From Earliella scabrosa (lineage: Eukaryota; Basidiomycota; Agaricomycetes; Polyporales; Polyporaceae), in the NCBI GenBank assembly GCA_022605405.1, contig JABYQQ010000006.1, forward strand, positions 2,294,001 through 2,358,000: a DNA stretch of 64,000 bases, given 5' to 3'. A program made the position numbers and the translations under genes. The notes beneath the pieces are model-generated. The model was not told the DNA's origin. It was given only the letters and a program-made list of their open reading frames with translations, and made no database searches. Below are positions 46,542-57,290 of the stretch, piece by piece (within the stretch, counting starts at the first letter, position 1; each line of letters opens with the position of its first letter).

Positions 46542-47674
46542 ATGCTTTCCGCCCAACAGTCCGTCTCCGGCCCGTTCTACCCACCGTACACGGTGACGGA
46601 CCCGACCGGACACGCCGAAAGCTACCCGCTTACGGAACAGGGCTCGCTCGTCGACTACCATGACTTATCCTCCCCGTGGACCGGTACTTCCGATTCGGAA
46701 GCGTTGTGCTACCAGCCCTCAAACTGGGAGCTCAAACACGAGTTGAGCAACAACTAGTGCGTGGTTTTATTAGAGTCTTATACATGTAGTTGACCGGTGT
46801 GTATAGTCTCTCCAGTGATACTCTCGACTCCCGACTCGGAGCGTTCTCCAATACCCCAGACCCGTCGAGAGGCTCGACTACCGGCTTCGACTCATCTCTC
46901 GCGACGTTTACCTCGGAGGTATACAACATCATCTTCCCGGAACAGGTCGCTTTTGATGCGGCCTTCGGCCCATCGCACCTGGATCCTGGGCTGCTAGCGA
47001 ACGATGTGTCGCATCACCCACCGTTCGACCTCTCCACTCCGTACGGAATCGCGCAATTCCAGTCCTCTTCGGGGTCCCCGGGCATGCCGTCTATGCCCCA
47101 GTGTATCTCGCCCGCCGTTCTGTACACTTCCTCACCACAACACCCGCCCTCTCAAGTAACACCGCGACGCCGTCGCTCCCCACGCGCCTCCTCGACTTCT
47201 CCATATCCTTCAACCTCACCCGAGCCATCCTCGTCCCAGTCCCAAGCTATCCCGCAGCTCATGACCTACACCCGGCGCAACGTTCAGGTCTCGCCCAGCG
47301 CCTCACCCGCGCACTCCCCGCCCCCCAGCACGGACCAGTGGAAGTGCCCGCATTGCCCGTACATCCAGCACAACCGCCGCGTGCCCGACTTCAGGCGCCA
47401 CGTTAGGACGCACACCCGCTCTGCGGACGAGGTGCTTTGGGCGTGCTGTGGTGTTCCGGTGGGCGAGGCGCTTGCACGAGGCGTTCCTGAAGACGTCGTC
47501 AGGGAGGAGCCGTTCGAGTTCGGGGGAAAGCTGATGGTCGGAGGCTGTAGGAAGACGTTCAGCCGGCGGGACGCGCTCACGAGGCATTTGCGGAGGGAGG
47601 AGGGCCGGTGCTATGGTGATGCATTCGCGGATTACCAGCCTGGGAATAACTTGGGAGTCGGGGAGGGGTTTTGA
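46542..47674 (+). CDS. C2H2-type zinc-finger protein, copy 3 (diverged)
   Basis: Predicted join(46542..46756,46807..47674), 360 aa, one 50-nt intron. The finger region is fully kept (CPHCPYIQHNRRVPD, RRHVRTH, WACCGVP, MVGGCRKTFSRRDALTRHLRR). The N-terminal half differs from copies 1 and 2 by indels and many substitutions (SRLGAFSNTPDPSRGS is unique), and the two spacers around the fingers are changed. The frame is open throughout, so selection seems to have kept the DNA-binding part. The Harbinger element splits its upstream module tract, moving the distal two modules about 4 kb away. Confidence 0.84.
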
Positions 47675-47859
47675 GACTTTACGGCCGATCTCAATACTTC
47701 GAACTTGTATATTGTACCGCGTTTCGCATGAATGGTTAGTGGCTGCCTACGATTGGGACATCGTACACAACGTGACGGTTGTGACGACATGTGAGAAAGT
47801 AAATATAGTGATTGTCATGTTGGCTATTTTATAACCGAAGGAACCCGCTAGGGGATCCA

Positions 47860-48390
47860 GCGACCTCAAGGTAAGCATTGAACTCCGGGGAAACCTGGGT
47901 TCAGGAGAGCCCACTGCATCTGCATCAACGAGAACACACTAAGTTGGGACGTAACACACCCTCACGTAAGTCTGTTCAAGCTGCGGCAGTACTAGTACAA
48001 GAAATGCAGGATAATGTGTTACTTCTCACCCTTCCACTATGTCCCGTACCCATGCAAGTTGCAACTTACTGGCATTGCTTCCGAGTCAGAGTAGTAGAAT
48101 GTTATACCTAGCGGTACTCGCCGTTCACATGGAGAAAATGCAGTTGTATCAGTAGCATAAGAGATGGCACAGGGATTATTCGAACTTGAGACACTTACAT
48201 ACCTTCCGGATCCAACTTGTAGTACGGTACTACCCTCATTGATGTGCTGGAAGTAGCATGTCTCCCCGAGAAGTCCGAGTTCAACTTCTAGTAAGCATAC
48301 TCAGCTTGCGCAACTAACTGTCCCTGTTCAGCGGAGATGGCCGTGGGGGTAAATGTACAGATTGATGGCTGGGTAGTCTCATGGAGGTTC
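47860..48390 (-). pseudogene. Inverted relic homologous to 1-530
   Basis: The minus strand matches the left-edge sequence segment by segment: TACCCAGCCATCAATCTGTA against TACCCGGCCATCGATCTGTA, then CTACTTCCAGCACATCAA, the splice donor, and the distal CTGCATCAACGAGAACAC region. Stops and frame changes break the reading (a fragment LGLLGETCYFQHINEG is still readable). It is a decayed duplicate with no recognised family. Confidence 0.55.
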
Positions 48391-48646
48391 CTAAGACTTG
48401 ACTTGAAGCTTGAAGCTTCAAGTACATGGCGAACTGCAGGAATCTGTCTTATATAAGAGCACTGACTAACGCCATAGCAAGCGCCCGTCGCCCGATTTGT
48501 GCTATGTCGGGAGTTGTGCTTTCCCATCACCTTGATCGACCTCCCTCCTCGCCTGCGACTCCCACAACTTCACTCCGTTTTCTTCATACCCTCGCCCAAC
48601 TTGCACGACTTTAACGAGCTTGGACACTCACGACCAACGAAGCACC

Positions 48647-50851
48647 ATGGACCCTTTCATGCTCGGAAGCTTTACGCAACCGCTTTCACGCTCTGCAGCG
48701 CCGAAAGTCTCCCTCGCCTCCCGGAGCCATATCGAGAGGATGGATGCCGGGCTATCGTCAGTGCCAGGTACGTCGTATTATATGTACTGACCACTATACC
48801 GGTCTGACAGAAGACTGTCAGGTGCCCAGGAAGTCATCAAGCAAATCCTCGCCCGACGATCCGTTACGAAGCTCATTCTCGGACATAACGCCCTCGGCGA
48901 CGAGGGCTGCGAAGAGCTCTTTGGCTTCCTCTCCTCGGAGCCTGGTCGGAAGTACAAGATATCTCAAATTAGCCTCAACTCCAACGGCATCCGCAACAGA
49001 GGGCTTCTGGCTATAAGCCGGTATCTGCGAGATAACACGACGTTGAAGGAGCTGTTCCTCCAGAACGTGAGTACTCATACGTCCTTGTCCGTGTATGCTT
49101 CGCTTCGCATGCTACTCTCTCTTGCGTGGACATGGCACGTCGTACTGTGGAGGACGCTTTGAGTCTGCGCCGTCTGTCCTCGACGGAGTGTTGTCGGAGG
49201 TGCACAACAGAGACATACATCTCTCTATCTTCTCGAAGGCGCAAATGCGGGAGCTTTTCTTGCCTCGTCCAGCCTGCATGGGCAGAACAAGGCAGAGACC
49301 AGTCTGGACCTTGAACGTACGGATGAGGCATGCCGAACACTACGAACGACGTCCTCCCGTCGTATCGCCGTTCGGCTATGTATGCCTCTTCGTTTCCTGT
49401 CTTACCTAAATGTGCATCCCACCGCTTCTACTGCGCACGCATCAGGACAGGGCACATTGATGATCATTAGAGTAAGTGACCCATGGTGCGGTCTTACTCC
49501 AAGAGCGTCACAGGTGGTCCCATGTTCCGATAGCGCACCTGGAGTGAGGCAGAGAACGTATTATAACGACCTGCGATGACGAGCTTCGGTGTGACGCGCA
49601 CGACGATATCGTCGTCGAAGGTTAATTGTTCCTGTCCTTCATATAATGTGCGCTGTTGAGCAACTCGCATTGCTCAACCATAGCTCCATCATTGTTGTTT
49701 CATTCGAGTGCATCCTAGCGTGAGCACCTACTCACCAGTAATCCCAGAACCTATTCGTGGGCGACCCGGATGTTGCCATGGTGTTCGCTCTCGCCGTGAA
49801 CGTGTCACAACTCGAGACTCTTTGTCTAACGACCAACCCCAAACTTTCCGACACCTTCGTCGCTCATTTTCTACCCATGCTAGACGCGCCTCATCTCCGC
49901 GAGATACAACTATCAGTCACTGGCCTGACTCACGAATCTGCCCCTCACATCATCGAATACATCACCTCTCCGCGATGCCAGCTCCATACACTCAAGGCCA
50001 ACGGCAACCAGCTTCGCATCCGCGCCGTGCGGTCTATCATCCGCGCGGCGCGACGAGCTAACTACACACTCCTCCGATTGGAGATGTTCGCTACCGGACT
50101 CAGCGATCCAAGCAACAACAGTGATGCGTCGTCAAGCGACGACGAGGGCGAGACGAAGGGCTCCATCAAGAGCTGGGAGGATAGCGATAGGGAACTCAAA
50201 CGTATCCTCACGCGGAACTCTACGCTGGTCTACCTCGTCGAGAAGGAGGCATTATCCCTGCTACGGTACGCCCGACCAGTCCTCCTTCGATCAAAGACCC
50301 GGGATGGCAAGCCTGCGTTGCCCATTGTGTCTCCCTGCTCCGAATCCTGCTCGTGTGCGGCATCAGCCAACTCCCTCCTCTCTTCGATTGGTCAACCGAT
50401 CGCCCTGTCCGTCTCCGCCACATCATCCCCTGCGTTACCACACCTCTTCTCCTCGCTGCCCACAGAGCTTCAGCTCCACATCCTGTCATTCATCGCGCCC
50501 ATCCTCTCGACCGCGCAACGGATCCGCATTTTCAAATACGCATCTTCGGCCTCAACACTACCGACTCTCCTTCCGTGCCTATCCAGCGGCGGCGGCTGCA
50601 TCCCGGATCCCGCCAGTCCACAGTTCGCTCTGGGTGGACCCACGTCCAGTCCTCTAGGCATCGGACTCGGCGGGGGAATCACGCTGAGGAAGCGGGACGG
50701 CGGCTCGGTTTCTGCCTGTGCCAACGGGAGGTGCATGGGCGCGGGCAACAGCGTTCTCTGTAGGCGGGAGGCGGAGCGAGCGCGGTTCCTCTCCTCGGTG
50801 CGGTGTAACGCGTTCGAGCTGGAGGACGAAGACATGTCGGGGAATGAGTAG
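48647..50851 (+). CDS. Leucine-rich-repeat (RNI-like) protein with C-terminal F-box-like motif
   Basis: Predicted join(48647..48767,48822..49066,49748..50851), 489 aa. LRR/RNI repeats run through the first half (VTKLILGHNALGDEGCEELF, ISQISLNSNGIRNRGLLAI, LKELFLQNNLFVGDPDVAM, LETLCLTTNPKLSDTFV, LHTLKANGNQLRIRAVRSI). The second half has an acidic linker (DASSSDDEGETKG) and a Pro-flanked LPTELQLHILSFIAPILS resembling an F-box helix, then a Gly-rich tail with a Cys cluster. RNI-like proteins serve as protein-protein scaffolds; the partner is unknown. The 681-nt second intron is an order of magnitude longer than others here, but joining across it restores a perfect LRR (QN then NLF). Confidence 0.75.
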
Positions 50852-51214
50852 ACGGTCTGCGCTGAGTATGATTTACACGTTCTTGTCTTCTTGGACTATG
50901 CGGTACCCCTCCTCGTTATGTACGATGTGACGCTCTGGACATGCATGTATCCTGTACTTACTCTGTATCATGCGAACTGTGTACCTAATATTGTTAATGG
51001 GCGATATGGTTTTGTCCATGCACTGCGTTGGACCCTGTTGAACCGGCCCCGAGCGGATATCCTTCTAGGCGGAGTCATGGGCGCCTAGTACTGACCACCT
51101 GTTTGCCTTCGACCACCACCTCCACTTCTACAGCGGCGCCCATTCATCGTCTTCGCACATCGATTCTTGCCCGAAGCGCGCGCATTTCAATCTACAACGG
51201 CCTACACGGCCTAG
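50852..51214. other. Intergenic promoter region of TFIIE-alpha
   Basis: No gene seen. It contains the 3' flank of the LRR gene and the TFIIE-alpha upstream region. Confidence 0.5.
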
Positions 51215-53044
51215 ATGGGGGCTCAAGGACTGTCAAAGGACGAGCAAGAAACCCTCCGCTTACTGGTCCAGCATGTCTCGCGAGCATTTTACGAGCCCAA
51301 GTTCACGGTCGTCATGGATCAGCTGATCCGTCATCAGGTGTAAGTATCGCCACTGCGTGTGCAGTACGAGCTCTCGGCGGGATTGGGGCGGGCTGGATGG
51401 GGCGGGGTTGGTGGTGGTGGGGGAGCAGTCTTGGTTTTTCTGGTCTTGCGCGTCCTGTGGGCCCAGTCACTCACGCGCGACAGTCTGAAGGACGACGACC
51501 TGGCGGGCAGGATGGGGTTGCAGCTCAAGGAGCTGAACAAGATCATGGCGACGCTGGAGGGGCACAAGCTCGTCCGAATGTACGTTTATCCATCCCACAG
51601 CCTGTCGTCTGTCCCATGCCCAATTCCAATCGCCACGTCCCCAGATACCGCCAGAACGAGCTGAAGGAGGGCGCGCAGCGCTCGGTCGGCCGGCAGTACT
51701 TCTACATCGACTACCAGTCGTTCTGCAACGTCGTCAAGTGGCGGATGGCCGAGATGCGGCGGATCATCGACCAGGGCCTGCGGAACGAGCTCGAGTCCAA
51801 GGGCTACCTCTGCCCGCAGTGCCGCAAGGTGTTCCAGGCGCTCGAGGCGGACCGGCTCATGAACTTTGCGCTCGGGACGTTCAACTGCGACGTGTGTGGC
51901 GCGGAGTTGATCGACAACGAGAATGCGGAGAACGTCGTTGGGAGCCAGGACAGGATGCAGCGGTTCAACCGGCAGATGCGCTTCATCCTGGAGGGACTGA
52001 GGAAGACGGAGGATATGGTCCTTCCTGCGTACGTCTCAACTATTGCTCTCTCCCCTGGTTACGACTGAGCTTAGGTCTGGTCTTGCAGCTTTGACGTCAC
52101 GATCTGGATCCGGGACCACTTGGAGGCAGAGCGGAGGAAGGCGGAGGCGCGTGAGGGCGGGCTGAAGATTGCAGGTGCGTCTGGCGAGGGCAGGCAGGGC
52201 GACACGATCGGCGTCGTCATGTCGGTCGACAAGGACGAGGAGACGGCGCGTGCGGAGCGGGATCGGGAGGCTGCCGCGAAGAGGCAGCAGAACGCCCTGC
52301 CGCTGTGGCATCTGCAGAGCACAATCTCTGGCGACCTCACCGCGCTTGGTATCAAGGAGAGCGCACGGGCAGAGGCTGCTGCTGCCGTCACGGACGCGAA
52401 CAAACTTCCCAGCTCCAACGACGCGATCTTGAAGGGGTTGGGAGCGGCCAAGATCTCCCCGCCTATGACGAACGGAGAGGATGTCAAGGCGACCGTCGTG
52501 CAGAATGCAGAGTCTGATTGTGCGTACCTCCAGTTCGGATCTTCTTGGACAAGATGTTGATCCCTAGACAGACTACGACCAGTACTACGCCTCACTAGCT
52601 GCATCCGCTGCCCCTTCAGGTCAGCCAACGCCCGGGATCAGCGACTTCGGTGAGGATGAGGAGGACGTGAAGCCGAACGTGCAATACCTTGACTCCCTGA
52701 ACGAGTACCGGAAACGGTCACGATCACGGGAGGATGTGGGTACTGGTGGCAGCACACCCAAAATTCCGCGGACAGACGAGCGCATGGAGACCCAGGAGGA
52801 GACTCCAGCGCCCGAGGCGGAGGTGTACATGAACGGCACTGGGGGCTCCGCAGCGGACGACCCGATCGTGTATGGTGCGTCATCGCTCACTGTTTTCAGT
52901 CCGTCTGGCTACGAAGCTGTACTGACTGGCTGCATAGTGAATGGGGAGCCGGTGCCGTTCTCGCAGATCACGGAGGAGCACCAGGAGGCGATGACGCCCG
53001 AGGAGTACACCGCGTACTTTGAGGTGCTCGACGCGCGGTCATGA
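51215..53044 (+). CDS. TFA1: Transcription initiation factor IIE, alpha subunit
   Basis: Predicted join(51215..51339,51484..51579,51645..52028,52089..52519,52572..52874,52938..53044), 481 aa. The N-terminal winged helix (EQETLRLLVQHVSRAFYEP, VVMDQLIRHQ, LKDDDLAGRMGLQLKELNKI) is followed by YRQNELKEGAQRSVGRQYFYIDY and a zinc ribbon with CPQCRKVF and CDVCGAEL. These are the defining parts of TFIIE-alpha, which with TFIIE-beta recruits and activates TFIIH at RNA polymerase II promoters. The C-terminal half is charged and less conserved, with an acidic DFGEDEEDVKPN segment. All exon joins preserve phase. Confidence 0.93.
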
Positions 53045-53922
53045 CATTGGGTTAGGCGCGGAAGGTATGGACGCTATATATGTATGTGCGCCGTGCGGAT
53101 GTACGCGACACTGCTTGTATCACTAGACGACGTATTGTATGACGATCTGGGGGTCGCGTACCTCTCCTGCTAATAGCAATGCCATAGATTTTGCAATCCT
53201 TGTATCCGCTCAGCGCTATGCTGTCCGTCAACATGAGGATCCCCAGCTGGGAAGGTTTGCTCGATCATCGGACCCACAACCTGGAGCGAAGTATCAGTGA
53301 GTTCCATTCTATGCCTCAATATGTTTTGGCTGATGGTAGTCACCGCAGCACACCCGAACGTACATGACGAGTCGTGCAGTGAGTCGAGGAGCAGTCCAGG
53401 TCGAGTAAGGGTTACGTCCGTCCTCATACATACATGCGATCTCCAATCCCTTCGTTAATGTGGCCTATGTTCAAGCGGGGTGTGTGCTGTTTCTCTAAAC
53501 ATTGAAGTCTGGTTGACCCAATATGTAGGTTGACTCATGGCTGAGAGCCGAGACCCCAAGATATCTCGATTGACGTGTTCTTGTGGGTCCCATCACATAA
53601 GTAGTTACGCTCGACTGCGTTCCAGCCTAGCTGCATATCCGGTTCGGCGGATGCGAACATGGTTAACACTCCCGATCGAACCTCGTTTCGGACCCCAAGC
53701 ACATGCTTCAATATTTCTCCCCTGCGCTGACTCATGCGCAGCTTCGACGAATTCGCCGTTCGGGAGCTGGGACGCAAGTCGCACTCCGATCGGAAATATC
53801 CGGAATTTTGACACGGGGGTTGAAAGTGATATATATGGTGGGGCCGCGGCGAAGCATCGAGCCTCGTCCACCCTCGTCTTCCACTACTCACGCTTATTGA
53901 CACTCAACAAGATCACTTGAAA
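53045..53922. other. Intergenic, no gene seen
   Basis: About 0.9 kb. The proximal part is the SDR-C promoter, with a TATA-like ATATATATGG near 53828-53837. Confidence 0.45.
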
Positions 53923-55147
53923 ATGGCGGATCAAGTGCTTGGTACGCTCACCGCGAGCAACTTGTTCGACCTGACGGGAGTCGTTGCGGTCGTCACTGGA
54001 GGAGGAACGGTGAGTAACTTCATAGTTCCCATGCAGCCATGGTGCGACATACTCAACGTTCTGCAACGCAGGGCATCGGTCTAATGATCAGCTCGACGCT
54101 GCTCGCAAACGGCGCGACGGTGTGTATCATCGGTCCTAACCAGGAGGACCTGGACAGGCGAGTGCTGGCTGTAGTTATCGCGTTGGGCCCCGCTGACGTC
54201 ATAGGTGACTTGCGTAGGATCTCGAAGGTCTACAGCGATGCCGCGGCCGCAGCTGGGAAGTCGGGCAAGATGTACGGCATTGCGGGCGATATCCGGTTGA
54301 AGGTGAGTTTCGGCGGCCTCCCTAGCTTGCAATCGCGGCTCATGGTGAGGCACGCAGTCTGAGGCACTGCGTCTAGCAGAAGAAGTGGGAAAGCGCGAGC
54401 AATACATTACTGTGCTCTTCAACAATGCAGGGTACGTGTACGACATTCCTAGTCCCCCCACAACCAGCTGACGAATGACCAGCGTCCTGACCGGGACGTT
54501 CGAGAAGCCAGCCGTCGCGTCCGCCGACGCCTTCCGCCAAGCCTACTTCGACAACGTCCCCGAAGAGTCCTTCGACCACAATATCCGCACCAACGCCGTC
54601 GGGCCCTACTGGCTCACATTCGCCTTCCTTCCCCTCCTCGAAAAATGGAAGTCGAGCCCCGCCGCCTCGCGCTTCGCACCGCAGATCGTCATGACCTCGA
54701 GCATGAACGGGTGGACGAAAGACCCCGCGACGGCCGGCTTCTCGTTCCCGTACATGTACTCCAAGTCCGCGATCGGCCACGCAACCTCGAGCCTCGCGCA
54801 TGAGCTTCTCCCGCTCGGTATCCGCGTCAACGGCATCGCGCCGGGCTTCTTCGTCACGGAGATGACCGCACAGGGGACAGCGGACGCGAGTGGCATCTCG
54901 AAGCTGAGGGAGGGCCAGACGACAGCATTCGATGTGCCAGTGTCGCGCCCGGTCCCGCCAGGCGTGCAGCGCGCGGGGACGAACAAGGATATGGCGGCGC
55001 TTGTGCTGTTCTTGGTCTCGAATTGGTTTGTGGATGGAGAGACGGTGCTCATCGATGGCGGAGTGAGTGTTCAGGCCCCATGCTGCTCGAGTCCCGTTGC
55101 TGACTGGTCCGTCATAGACTTTGCTGAAGCACCCGTCATCGTACTGA
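53923..55147 (+). CDS. Short-chain dehydrogenase/reductase, SDR-C
   Basis: Predicted join(53923..54009,54072..54157,54218..54302,54358..54431,54483..55062,55118..55147), 313 aa, the same length as SDR-B. Motifs: VVAVVTGGGTGIGLM, LFNNAG, TNAVGPYWLTFAFLPLLE, MTSSMNGWTKDPATAG, PYMYSKSA (YxxxK), IRVNGIAPGFF, tail LLKHPSSY. The second intron (54158-54217) starts GCGAGT, a GC-AG intron; in SDR-A and SDR-B the same intron begins with GT. It converges on an intact F-box gene 187 bp downstream, as SDR-B does on its broken relative. Confidence 0.91.
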
Positions 55148-55334
55148 GGGGTGCAGCATCGAGGAGGTAGAGATGGTATGACCAAAACGGAGAATCCCTG
55201 CGGCGTCGCGTTGCAAGAAGCATTGCGTGTGGGATAGCAGTTGTCCGCCCTGTAGCAAATACGAGTTACCAATTTGTCTCAGATCATTCATTCACCGGAC
55301 GTACCTTCACAGTTTCCCCTCGGACGTGCGGAAA

Positions 55335-56635
55335 TCACTGAACGACCAGCAGTCCGGCCGCGCTCAGCCGCGGCATGAGCCTCGCAGCCAGCTCCCTCCA
55401 CTGCTCAACCTCTTCGCACTGATGCGTGTTCAGCGTGACGCGCTCGAATTGCGGGAACCGCGTGATGAGAGTCTCCATGACTTCCTGGTCAATCCTTGGT
55501 AGGTCTAGCGCGTCCTGGTCCTCGATCTGGCGGACCGCCGTCACCCACGGTAGTTCGATGGTGAGCGCACGAAGCGTCGGCGGAACGCGGCGGAGGATGT
55601 CGGCACACGCAACGCATTGCGCGGGTCCGTCGGAGATGACTAGGACCTTGAAAATCAGATGCTCTAACTCCCGGCAGGAAGAGAGGTTGAGGGTGTCCCA
55701 GCGTGCGGCAGGAACAACTGTGACCCCACACGGATGAGCAAATGACGATGCTGACAGGGACCAACGCGTCAGGGCGACTGACCTATCTCTGTTGGCTTCT
55801 TGTAATGCACGGGCCACGCGAGGTTGAGGCTGAGGGAGGTGACGTTCTCTCCAATGTCGCGCAGAAGGACGCCGGTCCTCTCCACCGAGTCCCATCCGGA
55901 GCAGTCCACCTGCACGGAGCGCAGGTATGCCGGATCGAGCGCAAGGCGCAGATGGTCGATGATCGGCGTTGGTGCTCGTTCGCCTGGCATGCTGAGCATG
56001 CCCATGCGCAGATTGCGGACGCGAAGCCGACGAGCAGGCTCGATCATCGGGGTCCAGTCGGCCTGGAGCCCGACCACGAGTGAGATCTTGAGGGTGTCCA
56101 CATCGCAGAGGGAAAGAATCTGGAGCAATGGGAGCCAGCTGTCTCCGGAGGTGGGGCAATTGTTGAGAACGACAAGCTTCAGCTTATACATCCCAATTGG
56201 GCCCGTACGGGTTGTGTCAGAAGACGGCAGCGGCGCGGCGTTGGGATTGACGAGCCTGACACTGTCGAGGGCGAGGGTCTCAAGTGATGGAAGTCGTGCA
56301 AGCAATGAAAGCACGGCGTCGTGGCTGATTTCTCGAACTGTAATGCCTTGTCGTCCGAGCCAGAGCCGCTTTACGCAGACGGCGATATCGGGGTGTGAGG
56401 CAAGTACGGGGATGACATCGGTAAGCGAGGCGAGTATCCAGCTGACCCTGAGCGTTCTGAAGAGATATGGAATCGATAGACGTCGCCATGTTTTGCACAC
56501 TCTGGAGCAGACAGAGAGACTCGGGTTCCGGGGAGCACTCTCGCCGTTCGCGTGGATGATCTCGAAGATCGCTTGGAGGAGTTCTGGAGGGAGGTCGTCG
56601 ATAACCATGCTCGGCAAAAGAAACACAGGAGTCAA
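55335..56635 (-). CDS. F-box protein (F-box 3), intact
   Basis: Predicted complement(join(55335..55717,55783..56635)), 411 aa (or 402 aa from an internal ATG). F-box: DDLPPELLQAIFEIIHANGE, then VCSRVCKTWRRLSIPYLF. LRR-like segments follow (VREISHDAVLSLLARLPSLE, KLKLVVLNNCP). The 65-nt intron has a GTCAGT donor. The C-terminal half has WDTLNLSSCRELEHLIFKVL and LPRIDQEVMETLITRFPQFE, ending LMPRLSAAGLLVVQ. Expected to act as an SCF substrate adaptor. It shares domain order and a similar end with F-box 1 and F-box 2. Confidence 0.84.
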
Positions 56636-57290
56636 GAGAGTGAAGAAATGCTAGCAAATGCCCTAGAGCGTTGCTTGTGGGTCAGTAGTATGTTCAAGTC
56701 GATGACAGGACGAAGGACGCTAGAGAGCCTGACGGAATGGGCGTGGTGAGGATCCCGGCGGATGCCGAGCCTTGTGGCAGTGCCTGCGCCACTCGGACGC
56801 ACACCCGATTCTCTCGGATCTCGGTCTTCCCTCTCCTCCTCATCTTCAAGCTTCCTCGACGCGTACAAGCTGCATTGCCATCGTTTGAAACCCATAATTT
56901 GGGATGTTATAAATTTCGGCGTGCACGGGCTTCTCGCATGTACGGAGTCGCTTCAGTTACAGCAGCTCAAACTTTGGCGGGTAGGCATAAGTATAGTCAT
57001 TGCTCTCCGGGCTCAGGCGGTATCTTCCACATTCCCCTTGAACCTAGTGCAGGCTCATGAAGAGCCGAAAGAGCCCACGCTGTCGGATCTACAGGTACAC
57101 CTTGAATCGCACTAGAACGATTGCGGTAAAGTGCCCGCCCGCCGGCATTGACGCGGGGAACATGGAATCTAAGTATGTACTATCACGACATCCCCGTTTC
57201 CAGTATTTATCATGGTAGGGCACCATCCTATCGCCTCTGCTGTTACGACCTTTCCCTCCCCCCTCTTTACATCTGTGCGCTACCACACAC
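56636..57290. other. Intergenic between divergent genes
   Basis: Promoters of F-box 3 (left) and DUF6533-like gene (c) (right). No coding sequence supported. Confidence 0.5.
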
